This document shows positions 60,082 to 64,000 of a stretch of 64,000 nucleotides of DNA, piece by piece. Made by a program: the position numbers and the translations under genes. A model generated the notes under the pieces. It was not told the origin of the DNA, made no database searches, and saw only the letters and a list, made by a program, of their open reading frames with translations. The stretch comes from Clostridium sp. MCC353 (GTDB lineage Bacteria; Bacillota; Clostridia; Lachnospirales; Lachnospiraceae): positions 1-64,000 of the forward strand of contig NZ_WQPN01000158.1 of the NCBI RefSeq assembly GCF_018785315.1, read 5' to 3'. Every line of letters starts with the position of its first letter. Positions within the stretch are counted from its first letter, which is position 1.

Positions 60082-61293
60082 TTAGCGTTTCTCCACATAA
60101 AACAACTCCAACACCATGGGTACCAGCGCTTCCCGGTCCACATGGTATTCATCATATAAATTGGTTTCCACAGCCTCTCCAGGTATGGTTAAAATGTCCC
60201 CGTCCCCAAGGCTTTCCTGGCTGTTCAGCACCGAAAGCGCCATATCCAGATATTGGTCTTTGGCCATGTTTGTTATCATATTGCTCTGCAGGCGGTTCAT
60301 TAATTCCGGAATCAGGCGGTCATTTTGGGCAGCCGCCGCTTTTGCTGCCTGCAGGTATCCCTGCAAATACTCTTTCTGCCTGTCCATGCGGCTGACCGCC
60401 GTCTGGGATTTATTGACATCCCGGTACCGGATAAAAATCTCCGCCTGGCGGCCGTCAAGGGTAATCGTTTGCCCGTTTTTCAATGACGGATCCCGTTTTT
60501 CCAGGCCTTCTTCCCGGACAGTTACCGTCACTCCGCCTACTGCGTCATTTAAAACCGGGATGGCGCTGATATTCACAGCCGCATACCCGTCTATTTTCAG
60601 GTTTCCAAGTAAATTGGAAACCGCCTCTTTCATCAATTCACAGCTCTTTTCCCTTCCGTCCCCATAGGCATACGCGAGGGTCAGGTGCTGGATATCTTTT
60701 CCCAGTTCATTTCCCGACAGGTCAAACAGAGTGATCTCCGTCATACTGTCCCTGGGTATCATCAGGATTTTTACCCGGTCCCTAGCCGCGTCCTGGGCCA
60801 CTAAAAATACCCCATCCGCCTGGCCTCCCTGGCCGGCTGCAGTGTGGGATTCCATTTCCCCTTTGGTGTCAACGCCGATGCAGAGAATAGCGCGCATGGC
60901 GGTATTCCTCCGGTAGCTTTTTCCCTGATAAATGACTTCCCCGTTTCCGTTGTCCCGGCCTTCCTGCACCGGATCCCCATTTAAGTCTGCCTGGTTTAAG
61001 TCTGTTCGGTTTAAGTCCGCACGGTTCAAGTCTCCGGATCCGGCAGTCTGACGTGCAGCCAGCTTCTCTTTAGCCGCTTTACTGCCCTGGTAAGACTGGA
61101 CGCTGTATCTTCCAAACCAGCACAGAAAAGCCAGAAAAAGAATAGCCGCTGCTGCCGTATATAACTCTTTCTTCCTATTTTTGTTTCTCATGTTTCCACG
61201 CCTGACCTGTTCCGGTTTCCCGCATTGTTTCCTGTTTTTTTCCATGTTCCGGCCTTTTATTGTTTTCTCAGGATCCATTTTTTCTGTGATCAT
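60082..61293 (-). CDS. LytR-CpsA-Psr (LCP) family protein
   Basis: A 403-residue protein with one N-terminal membrane helix (~43-60) and the LCP phosphotransferase domain. Visible are AILCIGVDTKGEM, VFLVAQDAARDRVKILMIPRD and the arginine-rich FIRYRD...RMDRQKEYL. LCP enzymes ligate lipid-linked capsule to peptidoglycan. A five-residue repeat (ADLNR type, residues 88-105) sits between helix and domain, coded by 15-bp DNA repeats at 60980-61030. Its start overlaps the kinase stop (ATGA). Start ATG 61293. Confidence 0.88.
   Translation of the reverse strand: MITEKMDPEKTIKGRNMEKNRKQCGKPEQVRRGNMRNKNRKKELYTAAAAILFLAFLCWFGRYSVQSYQGSKAAKEKLAARQTAGSGDLNRADLNRTDLNQADLNGDPVQEGRDNGNGEVIYQGKSYRRNTAMRAILCIGVDTKGEMESHTAAGQGGQADGVFLVAQDAARDRVKILMIPRDSMTEITLFDLSGNELGKDIQHLTLAYAYGDGREKSCELMKEAVSNLLGNLKIDGYAAVNISAIPVLNDAVGGVTVTVREEGLEKRDPSLKNGQTITLDGRQAEIFIRYRDVNKSQTAVSRMDRQKEYLQGYLQAAKAAAAQNDRLIPELMNRLQSNMITNMAKDQYLDMALSVLNSQESLGDGDILTIPGEAVETNLYDEYHVDREALVPMVLELFYVEKR
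60980..61036. repeat. 15-bp tandem repeats within the LCP gene
   Basis: TTTAAGTCTGCCTGG, TTTAAGTCTGTTCGG, TTTAAGTCCGCACGG and a partial fourth unit in tandem. They keep the frame and code for DLN-containing five-residue units in the linker of the LCP protein. Confidence 0.8.
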
Positions 61294-62006
61294 GTTTCCC
61301 TGGCATACTCATACTGCTTTCCATATTTCCCATATCTGCCGTACTTCCCGTAATACCGGTAGTATCCGCTGTGGTCCACCGTCACCTTATTGAGCACTGT
61401 GCCTAAGATCCGGCATCCGCTCTTTTCCAACTGGGCCTTCACTTTCTGCAGCAGGCGGAAGCTGATGGCTCCGCTCTCAATCACCAGCACCGCTCCGTCG
61501 CAGTGCCTCGCTACAATCGCTCCGTCAATCAAGTTTCCCATGGGCGGCGTGTCGATGATCACATAGTCATAGGTTTCCCTGGCCCACAGCACCAGTTCGG
61601 TAAAAAGATCTTCTTCTAAAAGCTCCGCCGGATTGGGGGAATAGGGACCTGCAAACATCACTTCCAGACCGTTGACATTGGTCTGATAAATGGCCTCCTC
61701 TTTTGTCACCTGGCTGCTCAGGTACTGGGACAGCCCGTTCACTTCATGGTCCAGCTGATACCGGGACACCGTCACCGATTTCCGGATATCCGCATCGATT
61801 AACAGCACATGTTTCCCCAGCTGGGCCAGGGAAGCCGCCAGCTGGAAGGAGGTTTCGCTCTTCCCTTCATTGGGGATGGAACTGGTAAACATGACCACCC
61901 GGATGCTGCTCCCGGAAAACTGAAGATTGGTACGCAGCGTTTTGATCGCTTCCATATAGTTGTAATCGTTCACCTCATATTGGGAGAGGCGGATTTTATT
62001 TTCCAT
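61290..62006 (-). CDS. CpsD/CapB-type tyrosine kinase
   Basis: A 238-residue BY-kinase. Walker A is SSIPNEGKSE (43-52), Walker A' LLIDADIRK (68-76) and Walker B DYVIIDTPP. The C-terminus has a tyrosine cluster with nine tyrosines in about 20 residues, each after small or basic residues, the autophosphorylation tail. Works with the CpsC partner just upstream and CpsB phosphatase to control polymer length. The ATG at 62006 (AGGTAAATCCA) overlaps the end of cpsC by 11 bp. Confidence 0.92.
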   Translation of the reverse strand: MENKIRLSQYEVNDYNYMEAIKTLRTNLQFSGSSIRVVMFTSSIPNEGKSETSFQLAASLAQLGKHVLLIDADIRKSVTVSRYQLDHEVNGLSQYLSSQVTKEEAIYQTNVNGLEVMFAGPYSPNPAELLEEDLFTELVLWARETYDYVIIDTPPMGNLIDGAIVARHCDGAVLVIESGAISFRLLQKVKAQLEKSGCRILGTVLNKVTVDHSGYYRYYGKYGRYGKYGKQYEYARET

Positions 62007-62766
62007 TGGATTTACCTGCCTTTCTTCTGGATGCCTTCCGTTTTTTATGTCCTTCAATTTCCCCGCTGTCGCTGACGGATTCCTTGGATGGGATTACAGC
62101 CAGTACCGGAAGATCCAAATACTTTCCGATATCCTCTTCCGTTTTCACCGTATCGTTCAAAACCACGCTCAAGGTAATAGCTGCACAGACGATAAACAAA
62201 AGTGCCAGGCCGCCCAATGCCGCGTTTTTCTTCACGCTGGGGCTGGTTTTTTCCAGAGCCACCACGCCGTCCTCGATCATTTTCGGCGGGACCATTTCCA
62301 TGATCTCCCCTATGTAAGCGGAGGCTTCGGCTGAAACACTGTCCACGATCTCCTTTGCCAGGTAAGGGTCCGGATCCTGTACGGATATGGTCAGAATCCT
62401 GGTATTAGTCGGGTTATCGATTTTAATCTTCTTCCGGAGTTCCTGGTAATTCATGTTCAGGTTCATGGTATTGATTACGCTCTGGAGGACTGGACGGCTG
62501 TTTATCATCACCTTATAGTCCTGGGTTAACTGGCTTCCGATCTGTAAATCCGCCAGGGAAGTCAGCGTGGTCTCTTTCGACAGCACGTATAAGCTGGCAC
62601 TGGAGGTATACTGGGGCGTCATCACAAAATAGCTGTAAACTCCAGCCAGGCCGCAGCCCAGAAACAGAGCGGTCAGAAGCGCCCACCATTTCCTCCGGAA
62701 TTCAAACAGCAGTTCCCGTAAGTCAATTTCAATTTCGTCCTGGTCCTCGTCAAATCTCTTTTCCAT
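61996..62766 (-). CDS. CpsC/Wzz-type chain-length regulator
   Basis: A 256-residue protein with two membrane helices (~29-50 and ~180-205) around an extracellular Wzz domain. The region IDLRELLFEFRRKWWALLTA at the start is typical. It activates the CpsD kinase and sets capsule chain length. The C-terminal tail (~50 residues, basic) is cytosolic. RBS AAAGGAACTAAACATTT. Confidence 0.9.
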   Translation of the reverse strand: MEKRFDEDQDEIEIDLRELLFEFRRKWWALLTALFLGCGLAGVYSYFVMTPQYTSSASLYVLSKETTLTSLADLQIGSQLTQDYKVMINSRPVLQSVINTMNLNMNYQELRKKIKIDNPTNTRILTISVQDPDPYLAKEIVDSVSAEASAYIGEIMEMVPPKMIEDGVVALEKTSPSVKKNAALGGLALLFIVCAAITLSVVLNDTVKTEEDIGKYLDLPVLAVIPSKESVSDSGEIEGHKKRKASRRKAGKSNGK

Positions 62767-62937
62767 AAATGTTTAGTTCCTTTACTCAGTTTCTATTTAT
62801 TTCTGCCGGAGATCTCCAAGCAGTCTCTTCTGTTTCAGCAGCTTATTTCCCCTCAATGTTTTATTTAATTTCAGCTTCTATCTCGGCATACGGATTCCAT
62901 TTTAAACCGGAATTCTATACTTCCTGCCATACGCTTC

Positions 62938-63690
62938 TCACCCTCCGCACCCGGCCGCACTTTTATCACCGGCACCCCCGATCAGTACCTCCATCGGATT
63001 CCCCATTACCATCCGTTTTTCCTCATCTTCTCCACATTTCCGGTATATCCACTCCACGGCTTTCCGGATATCCGGCGGGCGGAAGTCTACCCGGTGCATG
63101 TCCGTTCCCAGAAACTGGATCTTTCCTTCCTGCACCATTCTCCTGCACCACAGATTCTCCCTCACATGGCGGATTCCCCCGGACAGGCTGCCAAAATTCA
63201 TCTGCATATACGCTCCGGACTTCCTCAGTTCCTCAATTCTTCCCGGTGTCCTCAGGCACTGGTACCTCTCTATATGGGCCAGCACCGGACAAAACCGCAT
63301 CAAAGCCATCTGCCTCACCGCCTGATAAACAGTGTCATAAGACACTTCCGTCTGAAATTCCATCAGATAACAGTCTGAACCGGCCATTGGCACCGTTTTC
63401 CCTGCTGCAATATCATCAAAGATCCCATTATAATAGATCAGCTCCTGCCCGGCATGGATATTCATATCCGGAAACAGCTTATCCGCTTCCCTCTGCACCT
63501 TCCGGACCAGTTCCATAATACCGTCCGGATCCACGTAATGCTTCCCCCTGTGGTAATGCGGGGTCGCTATAACCGTCCGGATACCCTGTTCATACGCCTG
63601 TTTCATTAATTCCCTTGTCTCCCACATCCGCCTTGCTCCATCGTCAATGCCCGGAAGGATGTGGGAATGCACGTCGGTGATCGGTACCAT
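62938..63690 (-). CDS. CpsB/YwqE-type protein-tyrosine phosphatase (PHP fold)
   Basis: A 250-residue PHP-domain phosphatase. The metal-binding DVHSHILPGIDDGA is at residues 5-18, with TPHYHRG and a late FLGTDMHRVDFRPP. It dephosphorylates the CpsD tail. It is the first enzyme gene of the capsule operon; the 171-bp gap to cpsC holds nothing I recognise. ATG 63690 has AAAGGAAAGGGCC ahead; an earlier start gives a longer unlikely N-terminus. Confidence 0.9.
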   Translation of the reverse strand: MVPITDVHSHILPGIDDGARRMWETRELMKQAYEQGIRTVIATPHYHRGKHYVDPDGIMELVRKVQREADKLFPDMNIHAGQELIYYNGIFDDIAAGKTVPMAGSDCYLMEFQTEVSYDTVYQAVRQMALMRFCPVLAHIERYQCLRTPGRIEELRKSGAYMQMNFGSLSGGIRHVRENLWCRRMVQEGKIQFLGTDMHRVDFRPPDIRKAVEWIYRKCGEDEEKRMVMGNPMEVLIGGAGDKSAAGCGG

Positions 63691-63763
63691 GGCCCTTTCC
63701 TTTCTGTTTTTGTTCTTTACGCAATGCCCCGTCATTCCAATCACGCAAAAAAGCAAAGTGGAA

Positions 63764-63970
63764 TTACCGTACTTCCTCCACTTCTATCTCCAGTTCCCTG
63801 GCAATCAGCTCCATGGTCCTGCGGCTGCTGTTCCTTCCAAATATCACGTCGCTGATCGTTGAATTGGAATAACCCAGCCGCTTGGCCAGTTCTTTGTTCG
63901 ACATGTTCCGTTCGATTAATGCGATTTTTACTTTCACCCCAAAATTTGTGCATTTTTTTAAATCTGCCAT
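63764..63970 (-). CDS. Small XRE-family HTH regulator
   Basis: A 68-residue protein that is almost only a helix-turn-helix (MSNKELAKRLGYSNSTISDV, then TMELIARELEIEVEEV). It is Cro/C1-like. It lies directly upstream of the capsule genes, 73 bp before the cpsB start codon, on the same strand, and may regulate them. RBS AGGGGTGCTGGA. Confidence 0.83.
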   Translation of the reverse strand: MADLKKCTNFGVKVKIALIERNMSNKELAKRLGYSNSTISDVIFGRNSSRRTMELIARELEIEVEEVR

Positions 63971-64000
63971 TCCAGCACCCCTTCTCCTTTTCGGTCCCGG

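Overview
The window looks like chromosome of a spore-forming, gut-type Clostridia, most likely a Lachnospiraceae of the Enterocloster / Clostridium clostridioforme kind. This is inferred from moderate GC, CotF-type spore-coat genes, AGGAGG-type ribosome sites, uronate and glycoside catabolism, and gene families typical of that group. No rRNA, tRNA, CRISPR array, transposase, integrase or phage gene was seen.

Layout. 0.6-5.1 kb: a PLP enzyme of the threonine-synthase fold, an NhaC antiporter and RidA, diverging from a DauR/YheO-like regulator and a GNAT gene. 5.2-6.2 kb: a 22-bp minisatellite followed by a long palindromic element. 6.2-11.5 kb: a medium-chain dehydrogenase, tagaturonate reductase (uxaB) and altronate dehydratase (uxaA) facing a GntR/FCD regulator. 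They form a plausible L-galactonate to 2-keto-3-deoxygluconate route, with a shared TGTATACA operator candidate. 11.6-15 kb: an rtcB-prfH RNA/ribosome-repair pair followed by a TPR/MORN lipoprotein and preceded by a tiny ORF with a near-consensus promoter. 15-22.5 kb: a MerR/GyrI regulator, an iron alcohol dehydrogenase, and a minus-strand series mntA-hepT-ABC-F-ABC ATPase. 22.6-31.5 kb: two small coat-protein genes, a solute-binding lipoprotein coupled to a GGDEF protein, a WG-repeat lipoprotein with a methyltransferase, and a serine hydrolase with an SLC13-type permease. 31.7-39.5 kb: LysR-MATE, a small foreign-looking patch with a YhcG-type nuclease and a gene remnant, a WYL regulator with a DJ-1/PfpI protein, an orphan XRE protein and a second MATE pump. 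39.5-45.2 kb: a GPH symporter, HAD phosphatase and GH3 glycosidase facing an AraC regulator. 45.2-64 kb: a long minus-strand capsule/exopolysaccharide locus. It has CpsB-CpsC-CpsD and LCP at its start, then UDP-sugar enzymes, a phosphoglycosyl transferase, glycosyltransferases, and a Wzy-like polymerase and Wzx flippase at its end.

The most unusual content is non-coding. Two long palindromic elements (231-537 and about 5593-6161) share their ends. The second is interrupted in its right arm by a 164-bp TA-flanked inverted-repeat element, and taking that element out restores the palindrome. A separate MITE-like family with GTAACAGTTCAGA ends occurs four times, and three of the copies are flanked by direct repeats. 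The best candidate for a new regulatory system is the 24-codon ORF with its own strong promoter ahead of rtcB-prfH. All functional assignments come from reading motifs in the translated sequence; no database search was run.
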